64,000 bases of DNA from Symbiodinium natans (lineage: Eukaryota; Sar; Dinophyceae; Suessiales; Symbiodiniaceae), in assembly GCA_905221605.1 (NCBI GenBank), contig CAJNDS010000313.1:62001-126000 (forward strand), read 5' to 3'. This document shows, piece after piece, positions 1-12,359 of the stretch. The notes below the pieces were generated by a model. That model saw only the letters and a list, made by a program, of their open reading frames with translations. It had not been told where the DNA came from and did not search any database. How positions within the stretch are numbered: position 1 is the first letter of the stretch; each line of letters starts with the position of its first letter. The position numbers and the translations under genes were made by a program.

Positions 1-602
1 GGCTCAAAACATGTGCAGAGTCTGCCAGAAGCATCGCATCGACCCCTAAATTTGAATTTTGCATTCAATTGCGAGAGTCCTTTGCATTTCTCTAACAAGG
101 GTGGCTTCCCAATTGTCAAGTTGTCCTGCAAGCTCTTGCCGGCATGACCAGCGAACATGTGCTGAAGATGGCAACCTGATTTTGCAGCAGGCGAGACGGA
201 CGAGTGGCACTGGGGCATGACTGTCTCCGATGGAACCTGCGCTCGGTAAGTCACCGCCAACCGGCACTCTCGGCACTCTGAAACATGAAAGTATGCAAGT
301 GGCCATGCTTCTGGTGATGTCGCTCATAGTGTTCCTCGGTACCGTGTCGCATGTGGCTGTGGCATCGATGAATCCGGTATAGCTAGCTCTATAATTACTT
401 CCCGTAACTTGCTCAGGAAGACGGAAAGTCGAGAATTCCCCAAACGATGGGAGTCTGCATCATGCGCCCTTCCTCGTGCGGACCCTGGGCTGCAAGCCTC
501 CGAAATTGAGTATTTACATGTATTTACCACGCCCTCGCAGATGGGATGTGTGAGAACGCTGCAGCGAGCAAGCATCCTGGAAGCCCCACTGTGCCAATGA
601 GA

Positions 603-672
603 TGCAGAGAGCTGCTCGCTGCCACAAAGGATGCCGGACAGAGGGGTGTCCTGCACCATGTCAGCAAGAGAA
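603..672 (-). CDS. Coding exon with CGS motif, unknown protein
   Basis: Reading the minus strand gives VQDTPLSGILCGSEQLSA. The same pattern, VQDTP then about four residues then L-x-CGS-x-x-LSA, recurs in the exon at 2184-2246 with different DNA, so it is unlikely to be chance. I do not recognise the family. The exon ends are not clear here. It probably belongs to the same minus-strand gene as the exons at 2184-2246 and 3179-3241, as a repeated helical unit. Confidence 0.4.
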
Positions 673-2183
673 GACAGGAAATTCGCAATCCTCGATACAT
701 CTGACACTTCTTGAGAGACTTATAGGTTTAGGGGGTTGGGGGGCTCGAATTTCACAAAAAGCCGGTCCATGACATGGGGCGCCCCGAAGAAGTTCCTGAG
801 CAAAGTGCCATGGCAGGGTGTGCAAAGCAGTGGGACTCTCAGCTTGCCAGAGATCCAGCGACTAGTTTCCAGGAAGAGTTCCAGAAAGGGTATTCCAGAA
901 AGGCATTTACCAGGCATTCTCTGGTACAATAAGTTAGTGACTTACGTACAAAAGTTTAATGACCGACAGCCATGCACTCATGCTGCGTCAGAGGATATGA
1001 TTTTAGGCTTTTTGGCGAAGCTGGGTTTGGGCTTTAGGGTCGTGTGTGGTCAACAGACCACCTTCCGGTAGGGAAGCCATCACACATCTCTGTCACCGTA
1101 TGATTGCTCCTGGTAAAACATGATGGCTTGGTTAAATCTCTCAGCCGCAGCACCTTTTGCTGCGGGCACGGCTGCCGCTGACATCCTCTTCCTGCCCAGC
1201 GTGCTGGAGATAGATTCTTAAGATGCTGCGCGTGCCCAATCACAGTGAAGACCCGTCTCGCTTTAGGACTCCATTGCGGGCCATTCCCCAACCCAGGTCC
1301 TGCGCGCTATGCCCAGCAAAGCCTGCGCACATGGCAGGGGCGCATTCCTGAAAACCCCTAGAACATCTGTTGGAGGACGATTCTTGGCACCACTCGCTAC
1401 CTCAAGTCATGTCTTCCTTCCTGTAGAGACCTGGAGGCCTTTAGACTCCTACCATGGCCACGAACCTCGATTTTCTCCGTTCTCCGCAACTGCCATGGAC
1501 ACTGGGCAAAGCTTATCTTCTCAAGGCCATTGGGTCAGGGGGAGCGCCCAAAAATTCTGGAACACCACAGCTTGGTGTGAGACTAGCTATGGGATTGGGG
1601 GTGTCTCAGGGCCTCTACTCGCCATGCCGGTTGCTTCATCGTTAAGAAACAGCATGGTGTCAGTTGGCACTGGCTTTTGCTTCTGATGCAAATCAAGTAC
1701 CTTGCTTGCGCTGTGGCCATCCTAGCCCTGCTCACTGAATATCTCGAAAGGCATGTCAATGTTTGCAGCCTGCCCGAAAACCATCCCCGGCCCCTGGAAT
1801 ACTAAGGCTGCTCAAAGCTACAAGCTTGAGATGAAGTCTTGGAGTCCGCATTCAACAGGCCTGCCTTGAAACATCTTTGACAGGTCCCGGTGGCTCTGCT
1901 CGTGTAGATCCTGCCGCTCTCAGTGCACGCTCTGCCGCAGCCCGTCAACCCACAAAGCACCATGTGAGGAATCTTGGATGGAACCTGAAGGATTAATGTC
2001 AACATCAGTACGAATGGAAATGATTTGAACTCATGCTTTGATTTCAATCAAAAGACAGCAATAGCAAGCAGAAACCTTGAAACGGAGACTGCACTTGCTT
2101 GTCGCAACCCACTCTGCACCGACGGCACTCAAGATAATGCCTAAACACGGCTTATTGTAAACTCTGAGGAAAAACACAAGCGC

Positions 2184-2246
2184 CTTCATCGCACTCAGCT
2201 TGTCGCTGCCACAGATGAGCTTCTCGACTTCTGGAGTGTCCTGCAC
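2184..2246 (-). CDS. 63-nt coding exon with CGS motif, unknown protein
   Basis: This exon is bounded by an AG acceptor followed by G and by a GC donor, and encodes exactly 21 residues in phase 0, beginning VQDTPEVEKLICGSDKLSAM. It shares the VQDTP...L-CGS-x-x-LSA pattern with 603-672 and the L-x-CGS-x-x-L core with 3179-3241. Product unknown; a repeated alpha-helical unit is a guess. A 17-20 nt poly-C run and ATC microsatellites lie just upstream in the gene (2407-2660). Confidence 0.5.
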
Positions 2247-3178
2247 CTTTTTGCAGACTCTACTACTTGCTCTACTCAATATCTTCACCGTGTCTACCAT
2301 CAGCATCGGCATCATTAGCATCATCATCAGCAGCATCGTCACCATCGCCCAAAAATCATCAGAAGAAACCACTGTGACAGCAATGGCTTCATCATCATGG
2401 ACACCACCCCCCCCCCCCCCCCCCCACCATCCGAAACAGCAGCGGCCTCTCCTCATTGCAGCTACAAACACTCTCATGAGCACTGCTGACATTATTACAA
2501 CAACTATGGTACTACGCTCACGATTGGTACTGCCTTTGTCTTCATCATTGTGATTATGATTGCCGTTACTATGATTAATTCTTCATATGACTGTCATCGT
2601 CCTCATCATCGTCATCATCGCCATCAGGATCGTCATCATCATCACCGTCATCGCATTCTTCCAGCCGAGGAGCATGTGGTGCGCCGTAGTAGTGCCGGGT
2701 TCCTGCCGCCTTCGGCCCATCCACATCGGCAGCTTGATCTGAGAAACCTGCCCAGTGTGTTAGATCAAGGGGTGCCCCAAAATAACCACAATGCCCCGCC
2801 GTTCGACGATCATTAGCTTCGTAAGGACTGAGCACAGCATAGGACATTAGGCGCAAAGCCTACCCCTTTAGAGCAATCAAAAGCTGCGTTGACAAGAACG
2901 CCACTGACACACTTTCACCATAATGATGAGCCTGTCATGCTGCATGCGGAAATGTCGAGCCTGCACAGCCGTCGAAGATTCTCTCCATGCCGGGATACTC
3001 CTGACAAGCAGTACACAGGCTCCATGAATATTACTGAACTGATCATTTTGAATTCGTACATGCAGCATGCATGCACAAGCAACGACCACCGAATGCCTCC
3101 ACAGTCTCATGCAGTCGAACAAAGGTATCCGAGGCGCTCAGCAATGATCAGCTCATGTGAGACGCTGTGCGTTCGCGC

Positions 3179-3241
3179 CTGCTCCTTGAGCTCCCAAGAT
3201 CGGACAAGCTCTTCGCTCCCACAGACCAGCTTGGCCATGTC
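3179..3241 (-). CDS. 63-nt coding exon with CGS motif, unknown protein
   Basis: Another 21-codon, phase-0 exon with an AG|G acceptor and a GC donor. It contains the core DMAKLVCGSEELVR. Its equal length to the 2184-2246 exon and the shared L-V/I-CGS-E/D-x-L core suggest exon duplication within one gene read on the minus strand. The family is not recognised. Confidence 0.5.
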
Positions 3242-4149
3242 CTTGATGTGCGACCCGCCGAGATACCATGAAACAGAGGTAGATGATAAAGATGACACAC
3301 ACCGGAGGCCGAGCCAAGTCATGCATGAAACTGCTTACAAGTCTCTGGAGTGTCCGCCTGGGCTTGGCAGACACATCTACGCGTGCACTCATCTCAGGCT
3401 TTCACAAGGCATCTCGAGACTGCTCTTTGGCTGCCTATGACATTCTTCCCATCCTGGTGTGACAAGACCGCAAGACCGAGGTGCTGTGTGAGGAGCACCG
3501 ATGAGGCATCGCTTGCCTCTCGCTTTTGAAAGCCATGGCCAGGAGTGTGTGGGTGTGAAGTGTGAGATCGTGTGAGTGGAATGGAGGGATCCGCGAGAAC
3601 TGACAGCAAAGGTGTGGGATGGTGTGGGCTCTCAGCAAGCAAGAGACTCGTCTCTAAACAGCACAAGGCCTCGCTGGTGGCGTCGAGACGCTGGGCGTCC
3701 AGCCTGCCGCTCACTGCAACGACACTCACAGGAGCCGCAAAAGCTCCAAGAGCTCATGCTGCACCTTTCCCGCAGATGTGTCTAGAGCGACAGAGGCTAT
3801 TGAGGCGTCGCCGAACAACTACAAGTACGGGGCTTCCGGGGCAGCGAAAAATCCAGATAAGTCGCAAAGCCATCCTTGTCCCAGGTCCTCGGGTAGCAAT
3901 GGCCAACAGACTGCGAGGCATATCCGCCGGGCTGAGCCCGACCTGCAACTCCAACTCGTCTTGGCGTGACAAGTTGCGGCTTGCTCAGGTAGACCTGTCT
4001 GCTGGACCGGTCCCGGTCCTCCTGTGGGCTAGCCGTCTACAAGTGGCGGCGAGGCAAAGCTGGCTCCAAAGGCCCCACAGCAGCTCTTCAAAAAGAATCC
4101 ATCACATGAAGCAGCCGTGACACACACCACACCAACCTCACAAAGCTCA

Positions 4150-4725
4150 TAGCCTTTCTGAAGACCAACCCTGTGGATGTGAGGGCACCTGCGTCTGGTA
4201 GTCCTCAAAACGCTTGGCCCGGGAGAAGCTGGATGTCTCCGGCGTGGACTCGACCTGGATGTCAGAACCGAAGCCGACTGGAGCAAAAAGTGGTGAAGTG
4301 TGCTCATCGCACCGCGGACGGTTTGGCAGGATGTCCCATCGGTGTACTGTGCTGTAGGGTTGAGTATGGCTCTCAACGGAAGACATGATTCGTCCGCAGC
4401 TTCCTCGCAAGCCTTCTCTCCATGGCTTCATATTTTTATAGTCTGTCCAGTGGTCCACCCAGCCAACTTCCATTGAAGGCCTTGGGCCCTTTTTGGGCCT
4501 CTGCCTCTCCTTCACAAACCTTGCCTGGATCTGCAGCTGCCACAATGAGTTTGCACAATGTCCCTTGCCAGTCAAGGCACGTCCCTTCGTGCTGCTTTGC
4601 AATTGACAACTTCCTTCCTCTTGCGAGCACAAAGCAAGACAATGCCAATCAACGCCGAAGTGCCGGCTTCGAGCTGCCACGGTCACCGCGCTCCAGAAAG
4701 CGCCATGCGCAGTGAGCAGCTCCAA
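4150..4725 (-). CDS. Possible coding region, unknown product
   Basis: An uninterrupted minus-strand frame of about 190 codons with a balanced, non-repetitive composition, including RFVKERQRPKKGPRPSMEVG and a segment rich in Trp and Asp after it. Nothing in it matches a family I know. In this genome real exons are usually short, so this may be one or more exons plus read-through introns, or chance. It is kept only because of its length and composition. Confidence 0.25.
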
Positions 4726-5033
4726 GAACAGGCCGAGCGAAATCTCCTAAACGCGCGGCAGCTGCTCAAGCACAACAGCCTTGCCTGTTATAAGGCATGC
4801 TATCAAGCTCACAACAGCTTTGCCTGGGCTGTTGTACGTCATGCTGTCCCATGACATGTGTGATCGATGACAACCCACTCTATGCCGGGCAGGTGCTATA
4901 GCTTATAGCTGAGCAGCTTTGATCTCGATATGCCAGCGGTGTAGCATCCCGCCCATGAGAGGGAGACTTTGTCTTTGCCTTGTCTTTGCGACCATATAGT
5001 GCACACAACTGCAAACTGCAACGAGGATGGAAG

Positions 5034-5293
5034 TCAGCGAACAACTTCCCGCAGCCAGTCCTCGAGTATCTCGAAACGCATTCGCTCATGTCTTGGTGCG
5101 GCTTGGTTGCCGAGGAAGCTGCGGTCGAAGGCGTTCGATCCCTGCACGGCACTTCCGTTGTGCATTTGTCGGATTGAACTCAAGTTGGGTGTTCGGCTCT
5201 GCGCCACTGGTCAGCCGGCTAGTCTGCCAGCATCACAGCCTCATGTTTGAGGGCGTCGTCGACCGAGATCCTCGGCAGCTCGTGTAGAATATT
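5034..5293 (-). CDS. 3' end of an unrecognised gene (two terminal exons)
   Basis: Two minus-strand exons join in phase. Exon 5240-5293 (54 nt) follows a TTCCAG acceptor and encodes NILHELPRISVDDALKHE. It ends at a GC donor. Exon 5034-5141 (108 nt) follows GTGCAG and encodes a segment starting GSNAFDRSFLGN and ending RFEILEDWLREVVR, then TGA. The stretch ISVDDALKHE vaguely recalls the end of protein kinase catalytic domains (xISVDEALxHP), but no kinase motif is visible upstream, so I do not assign one. The 5' exons were not found; they should lie above 5.3 kb. Confidence 0.5.
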
Positions 5294-6120
5294 CTGGAAT
5301 ACACGCAAGAACAACGAGCTCGGTAGTGAGTGTCTGTAGACGATTCCATCTTTACTCTCGAATCCTTTCAAGGAGAGAAGCAGACGCTTCGACAAAGGAG
5401 GAACATGAACAAGGCCAAGCAGACTCAACACTGGAGTCACTGGAGACTGTCACTGTGACATTTCGCGTGCTAACATTTCATTGCGGTCCCAGTCCAGGAC
5501 TACCGTTCTCAATCCCTGAGCCTTTCGAGCAGTCCTTCAAGCAGCCAAGTAGCGGTGCTTCGAGTCTAGTTTCTCGGTCTGGGCCGGCCGTGGTGTCCGT
5601 GGCGATGCAGTCCTAGAGTTGCCTCGCGCCACCGCAGAGACGACGCATCGCATGTCCAAACCTACACTACACTATCTTACATCCATAAAGGTCCAAAAGC
5701 CGTTACAATTGCAATGATGCGATGTCAGCAGCCCAGGAACTTGTTGGAAGCGGCCCGAAGGACACGTCGCGTGGGTGGGAGTTGGTGCTCCTCTTTGAAG
5801 GGAGACCCAGAATCAAGGCGGACTTTGAAAAGGCTGCCTTACAAGGCCCCGTGCTGAGGACTGGCTTTAGTCTGTACTGACTCCTACAAGGTTTGGGATG
5901 TTCATAAAGGGTTGATAAAGGGTTTATCAAGGGCTTATATCGGGCTGATTTATAGAGGGTGCATAAATGGTTTCGGTTTAGGGTTTAGGTCCCCGATCTC
6001 CTGCTCCGCACGAGGGCAACGGCTGGCTCCCCTGCTGCGAAACCCACCAAAAAAACACTCCAGGGGGCCGCGGTAAGGCTGGGGTGAGTTCTGAGCTCCT
6101 TCTGTTCACGTGCAATGTGC

Positions 6121-6280
6121 CCCTAAACCCATAAGCCGATAAACACATAAGCCCATAAACCCATAAGCCCATAAACCCATAAACCCACAAGCCCATAAAC
6201 CCATAAGCCCATAAACCCATAAACCCACAAGCCCATAAACCCATAAACCCACAAACCCATAAACCCATAAACCCTAAACC
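6121..6280. repeat. Degenerate telomere-like array (CCATAAAC/CCCATAAG)
   Basis: About 160 bp of variants of CCCATAAACCCATAAG, ending in true CCCTAAACC. It resembles decayed CCCTAAA telomere repeats. It is followed at 6373-6412 by a TAAGTC hexamer run and at 6604-6643 by clean TTTAGGG units in the opposite orientation. Confidence 0.85.
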
Positions 6281-6372
6281 TCCATAATGCTTGGCTAAGC
6301 TGCGTCTGACCGAACGGACGGAGCCAGACCTGGCGGGGATCAAGCAGCACGACCCACGCGAGCTGCATAACT

Positions 6373-6412
6373 ATCTAAGTCTAAGTCTAAGTCTAAGTCT
6401 AAGTCTAAGCAT
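6373..6412. repeat. TAAGTC hexamer microsatellite
   Basis: Six or seven consecutive copies of the hexamer TAAGTC. No coding role is apparent. Confidence 0.85.
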
Positions 6413-6603
6413 ACTGAATATCGAAAAAATGCGCTCTGATACAGATTTGGAAACTGAATAGTTACATTGTTCTACTGAGTACTGAAGAAGAACTAGAGTT
6501 CTACTGAAAGATTGACCAGGCCTCTGCGGAGCCTCGAACTTGACCCGCTGCTCGGGCCGTTGACCTAACGCCACAACATCCAATCTCTTTCAGAACCAGA
6601 AAA

Positions 6604-6643
6604 AGGGTTTAGGGTTTAGGGTTTAGGGTTTAGGGTTTAGGAA
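6604..6643. repeat. Interstitial telomere repeat (TTTAGGG)n
   Basis: Five perfect TTTAGGG units. The orientation is opposite to the degenerate array 330 bp away. Confidence 0.9.
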
Positions 6644-9426
6644 ATTCCACAGTATTTCCAGGGACTTCTGGGTGTTCGTACTTTCTTGCGCGCAAGCTTT
6701 CCAAATTCCCAAAATCCTTACCCACGGAAAACAGGACCACCACCCCTCGAAAAAACGTCCGCCTTTGTGCGAGGACCCCCAGCGCATGCCAACATGCTAC
6801 GATCACTCGGCGTCTTGCCCGCTGGCACGGCTGGCCGCGCGCTGCGTGCGCGCGGGGCAAACGCCATGGAGTAAGACTGTCTAATTACTAGGATTCAAAG
6901 GAGGTCTGTCATATGTCGCTCTACGATGCGTTGTGAGTTACGACGCTCTACTCTGAGTCTCGCTGGAAGCGCATTGCAGGCAGCTTCACAGGTCTTGCCC
7001 TCGCTTCTGTGAAACTTGTACAGGTCGGGTCAGGGCAGGTGACCGGAGGCCGGCATTTTTCCTTGCCAACTCAGCTATGTTAGTCATACATGCCGCTAAA
7101 CGCGGAAATCTTTGAGCCGATAAAGACAATAAAGCTCTCTGAAGGTATACCATGCGTCTGTTGAACCTACCCTGCTGGCAGATGCATCCACGCGATGTCA
7201 CAACAGCTACTGAGCAGCTATTGGTACCTTGTGACAGAGGATGCCTCCGAGCATATTCCCATTCCCATACTCTCACGACTGGGCTCTCGACAGCGCCACG
7301 TGAAGCCACGCTCACTGCGCTGCTTGAGCCGAAGAAAATGGCTGCTGCGTCCTCAAATGCGGTCCTGCGCAGCGAATTACCGCTCTCAAACTTGGCAAGT
7401 ACAAGAGCCACCGTTATCTACCGGTGTTGAAGGCGCAGTGGCGTAGTGCTTGTTCTTGTCATGCGTGTTTTCGAACAGCATACATGCAACTGAAAGTAAA
7501 AGTGAAAATCGACTGATAATCTATCTCTGAATGCAGTGTTCGCGATGTTTTGCTGGATACAACCTCACCTTTCGAGTCGACGCTGTCGAAGCCTACAGGC
7601 TGAGCGGGGCACTCAGAAACATCTGTCGATTGTGCCCAGCCACTGCACCAGTTCTGCTTTGCTGTGCTGGCTGCTGGATGCTTTCAACGTGGACATGACT
7701 CATGGTGGCGGTTCATGCTACGTCGAGACGTCGAGCACTGCAATGAGTCTACTCACCAGCTGCGTTGTACGCAGTGTCCTGAGCACGGATGCTGGCTTTG
7801 CCTGACCGTTCATGTGGCGCTGACATGAGTACGCTGGTCCCTCCGCAATCCTCCTCAGAAACATTTTAGACGCATGGCTTCAAGATCCTTTCCGGGGAGC
7901 GGCTGCTTGTAACTAGGCATGGCTACCAAAGCTGTACACAACTTTGCAACTCGACACACTAACGAGTTTGGGCGCCTGGACAATGCCTCAACACTAGTCA
8001 CCACGACCTGAGAACCCAGAGGTCACCTGGTCCTGGTTCTCCCGTGGGTGGAAGTACAGGCACCTCAGGATATCGTCCCTCACCATCCCTCGTCATCCCT
8101 GCACATTGTGCCCCGGAGCTTGCTGGAGAACTTCAGGCGCAGACGAAGGGAGGAAACATTGGTCGCCCATGGGGCATGACTTTCGCTTCAGCTCTGCTCG
8201 GCACCTTTTCGTTCTGCAATGTACTCTCAGGAAGGCAGCATTCATGGTCAGAGAAGGTCCACACAGGCGCCTTGACCATTGGCTTCGAGGAGGGTGGTGA
8301 TCAATGCAGCGCAACCTGCAGATACTCTCGCACATGTGTAAATGCTATGTCTCTAAGTCAAAGAGACGAGTCCGCTCGAGGAGGTCTGTAAATGTACTTC
8401 CCGAGGACCTGGCCCGCGCCGGCAGGAGCCACTCAAGAAGTTCATGCAGACCTTTCGCTTCCCCTTCGATTCGGGCTTCTTACAAGGGCTTTCGAGACTA
8501 CACTGCCACTACCACAGCACAACTTGGCCTACGGCTTTACCGACATAACTTCAGCAGACGCAACCGGCCAGCGATCCCGTCACGACGTGTTGAAAATGCG
8601 CGGTGCATTCTTTGAGTGTACGGAGCCTTCGAAGCCTTCTTCGACAGTGGCGTTTCGTATGGAGCAGTCGAGGGAAGACAAGCTGCCTGTCCACTCACCA
8701 GACCACCAAGGGCATTGGCAGAGAACCTCATGCGGCGTAGGTCCACCTTCCAAAGCTCTCAAAAGCTCCGGACACTGGAGGAGAAGAGGACCGAGATTCA
8801 GACACTCAGATGTAACTTCACGGAGAAGCGCCAACGTGCGTCGTCCCAGGCTTTGTTCTCAAATGTGCTCTTTTGCTCTCGCCCCACCTGCGGTAGACTC
8901 TGCTGCAGCGCCTCATCCGATAGTTGCAGCATATACCTCGGCAGAGAAGTGCTGCAGGCACATGCCCAGATGTTCTCAACCGCCCCTCTCTGCTAAGACT
9001 GCAAAAAGCACATGGCGCGTTGAGAGAATTTATGACTGCCCTGACTGTCAGCGAAACATATTTACTGCGGTATGTAAAGCTAGTAGAGATCTTGGGTGCC
9101 CAACTGCTTGAACGCAGATCGGAAGTCACTCCACACCTGAAGCAAGCACAGGCACGCTTTACAGCTAGAGGCACACGGAAAAGTTGAGAGGACATGAGGG
9201 TACTGAGGGTTTTGCTGAGAATTTGAGCGCTTCAAGCGTAGCGTAGGGGCAAGGAGAAGTGGAACGCAGCGCGGAGTCAAAATTCTGTCTGCGGATCCCT
9301 TCGACGGCATCCTCTAAAGCACCACCTACCCACACTGCCACCTTGGCCCCAAAAGATGTACCCTGATGCTACTCTGACAGTAGAGCCTCCAACACGCAAC
9401 AACATGTGGCACCGATGACGCGATAT

Positions 9427-9606
9427 GCCGGTGAGCCCAATGGCCCACCGAGTAGCAGGCCCCGGGCTTCTGAGCAGTTCTATTGGCTTCTATCGGCTCC
9501 TATCGGCTCATATCAGCTATAGGGCAACCAACCGATATCAGTATGAGCCCGATAGAACTGCCCAGAAGCCCCGGGGGGGCCTGCTGGCGCCCACGGGCTC
9601 ATCGGC
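9427..9606. mobile_element. MITE-like inverted repeat
   Basis: Two imperfect arms of about 50 bp face each other around a centre of about 80 bp. The left arm includes GCAGGCCCCGGGCTTCTGAG and CAGTTCTAT; the right arm includes their complements ATAGAACTG and CAGAAGCCCCGGGGGGGCCTGC. The outer ends also pair (CCGGTGAGCCC with GGGCTCATCGG). The centre holds repeats of ATCGGCTCCT. There is no coding capacity, so it looks like a non-autonomous transposon or foldback element. Target-site duplications were not clear. Confidence 0.6.
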
Positions 9607-9609
9607 TTG

Positions 9610-12100
9610 TTGGCTGAAAGCTTATCGGCTTAGCGGCTGCAGAGCAACTAGAAAGCCAAGTTTGCCAGCCCAATGGAACTTTTGAAGTTTTGAAATGATT
9701 TGTGAACTTTGAAGGGCTGGAAGACTGAAGTTGGAAAGCATATTGTCGAACTTCGAACTCGAAACTTTCGCACTTTCGAACCCGGCAATCTCTCAATCAC
9801 GCGAGCTCGAAGCAAGCCCTCAACTTCGAAGCATGTCGCTGGCAACTGCCTTCCGCAATCTTCCGCAGTCTCCCCGTGTGTTTCGCTGGAAAACATCGGC
9901 CTGCGCCTCTCGCGGGTCCATTCGAAGTGCGCTCCGCGCCGGACCCGGCCATCCCGCCACTCCACCTTCCGAATGGGAAGAAGCTTCCCGAAAGAGCGCA
10001 GAAAATGCCTTGTAAATGCCGCAAAATGCCGAACATACACATGAATGCGTTGGCACGCTTCATGGCTGGGCCCCCCGCCTGAAAGCGAATCTGCAGTAGG
10101 CTGCAAGACCTCCAACTCAGAAGTTCGAAACGTGAAGCGATTGATATCTCGATGTGCACTCGACACAGACATGTGTCTGAGATCTTCGATCACCGTTTCT
10201 ACACAAGCTTTGCAAGTCGGATTTGAGAGGAACCTGCATGGACAGAGGGCGTGATGGATCCGCATCCTCCTGGCGAAAGGCATGCACTCCACGGAGTTAA
10301 TCACATGAGTTGACAAATGTCCGAACTAAAGTAGCATGTACCTTGTTTAATAACAATGGTGTCTTTGACTCATTTACACAGCGACGGAGAAAAGTTGCGG
10401 GTAAGGGTTACTCCCCACAGACAGCGTGTACTAAGGGAGTCCAAACATTGATGCAACATGTCACCAGACGTCCCATGCGAGAAGAATGCAGGAATAACTT
10501 AAAAGCTTAAGTATCAAACTGATTGCGGAAGCTGAAAAATCACCGCCTTCGCTATGCATCTATCATCATCTGTCGTCATGGGACAGATATAAAAAGACTC
10601 CTATGACTGCTAAAGGCTTCGCTTGTAGGATACCGCCTTCAGCTTAAAGATCTTTAACAGTATGCAGAAGAACAGTTACCTGCTTCCTAAGTGCAGGCCA
10701 ACAAAGCTTGAGCAAATACATTTCCAGCACTGACAGCGGCGACAATGACGGAGCTATGACAAAGACACTTGTGAGCAATACCCACAGAAAGTGCGGGCCC
10801 AAGCAATCGTCAAACTCCAACCAAGCCCTGCCTTACCCTTACTGAGGTCTCCTTGTCCTGGCCCTCCCAACGCTAACCCATCCACGGAAACCAAACGGAG
10901 CCCTTTCACCACTTCCAGCTTAGTTTCACTTCTCCCTCATGGAAGGAAAAGGTTTAGCCGCGGCATGGTGTTGGCAAGCTACTGCAGCTGATGGTTTGCC
11001 GAATCCACGGGTTTGAAAACCGTACTCCCTTTCGGGCAGCCTTGGCTGCTTGATCTGCTGCTGGCCGGAAAGCAAAAACGTCCACTTACTCAGCGCATCC
11101 ATAGCATGTCAATGGCGCCAGTGGGAGTTTCGCATGGCAGATACTCCAAAGCCCGGGTTTCGGAAAAGCTGCGACCAAACGAACCACAACAAATCGAGAT
11201 TTGTCAGCTTTCCCGCTGCTCGCCGTCCTCGAGGCCATCATCGCACTTGGACTTCTGGAGTCGCGAAACGCGACACGGTCACCTCGCTTTTGGACCTCCG
11301 GGCTCGCCGCCGTCCAATCTGCCGTCGCTTTTCCACGTTCGACGCGTGGGCTCACGAGTCAAGTATCCAAAGAACCGGAAGATCAACAAAAACATCATAA
11401 TGAGAATGACAATGAGAAGAATCAATACATGGAGATTCTCGCCTCGGCTGCGTTCGACACCTTCTCGGCATTGAGTGCTTCGCTCTCTGCCGGCTCCGGC
11501 GCGGCGTCATCAGCTTTGGATGAACTGCGCGCAGGCTCACCTTCCTGAGCAGGATTCTCCGCAGCCTGCTCTTGCATCACCTGCCCATGACAGCAAGGCT
11601 TCAATCGTTTGGAACGGGACTGGGAGGGTGATTTACTTGCTGTGAGCGACTGCTATCTCAGGTATTTCTACAGCTTGCTTGGGAGGCTTCTCAAATTTGC
11701 ACAAATGTGGCTGGAGTCAACTATATTCCCAGGCACCGGCACACTTCTTACTTACTTTCTGCATGCCGTACAAGCAACACAGTACACCAACAGCTCTCAC
11801 TTGATGACTCAGTAAGCAATCGAGGCAGGCTGCTTGACCTTTCGATCTGCAAAGGTATCTAGGCAAGCATGTCTCTCAGACAATGGATGTCACGCGGACA
11901 CACATAGGGGTTTCCCAAAAAAAGGGTACCCTTAGGATACCCCGAAATACGATGAGCTTTCTTCTAGGAACCCCCCAAAAAGGGTAAGCCCTATTTTGGG
12001 AAACCCTCTGACATGTGGGCAGTTGTTTTTTCCGCTTTTTTGTTCTCAGGATCTTGACTCCCGAGCTCCGCATCTACCTCTGTGACCGGACGTGAACGAT
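9610..12100. other. No supported gene
   Basis: The region includes a TTCGAA-rich stretch (9.7-9.85 kb). On the minus strand at 11361-11425 a hydrophobic frame reads LILLIVILIMMFLLIFRFFG, a convincing transmembrane helix. Next to it at 11443-11590, in another frame, is an Ala/Glu-rich segment (AAENPAQEGEPARSSSKADD). They could be exons of a small membrane protein, but no consistent splice joins them. Confidence 0.35.
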
Positions 12101-12109
12101 GCCCATACA

Positions 12110-12215
12110 TGTCATATGCGTACATAATATATTTATATAAAAATAATACGTATAATATATATAATATACATATAATATATTATATATATATACACATATA
12201 TATATATAATACACA
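12110..12215. repeat. TA-rich microsatellite
   Basis: About 100 bp of ATATAT, TATAATATA and ACACATATAT motifs. Confidence 0.9.
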
Positions 12216-12359
12216 TGATGTACTGGTGTCGTGGGAAATGAATGCATACGCTGAAGGAATGCGAGTGGTTGGCAGCGAGCTCACGCCAGCGACATGGACG
12301 TGCTGCCGATCACCGCATCCACAATCCACTCACCCGCTGAGCCTGGGAGGTGACGCTTT

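Larger units (their letters stand above)
5300..9420. other. No supported gene; repeats and scattered coding-like fragments
   Basis: Apart from the telomere-like arrays, I see no gene I can defend here. Weak minus-strand coding-like fragments occur near 7.3-7.4 kb (AAAIFFGSSSAVSV) and near 8.9 kb (QLSDEALQQSLPQ after an AG acceptor), neither recognisable. Near 7322-7346 the complementary strand reads AGCCATTTT, four extra bases, then GGCTCAAG, which resembles a broken spliced-leader relic. Confidence 0.4.

Noticed and set aside
6123-6368. GFMGLWVYGFMGLW repeat protein
   Set aside because: It is translation of a degenerate telomere-like array, not a gene.
8392-9111. Plus-strand open frame of about 240 codons
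   Set aside because: The composition is Arg/Ser/Pro-rich with no domain. Exons in this genome are short, and high GC makes long antisense frames common.
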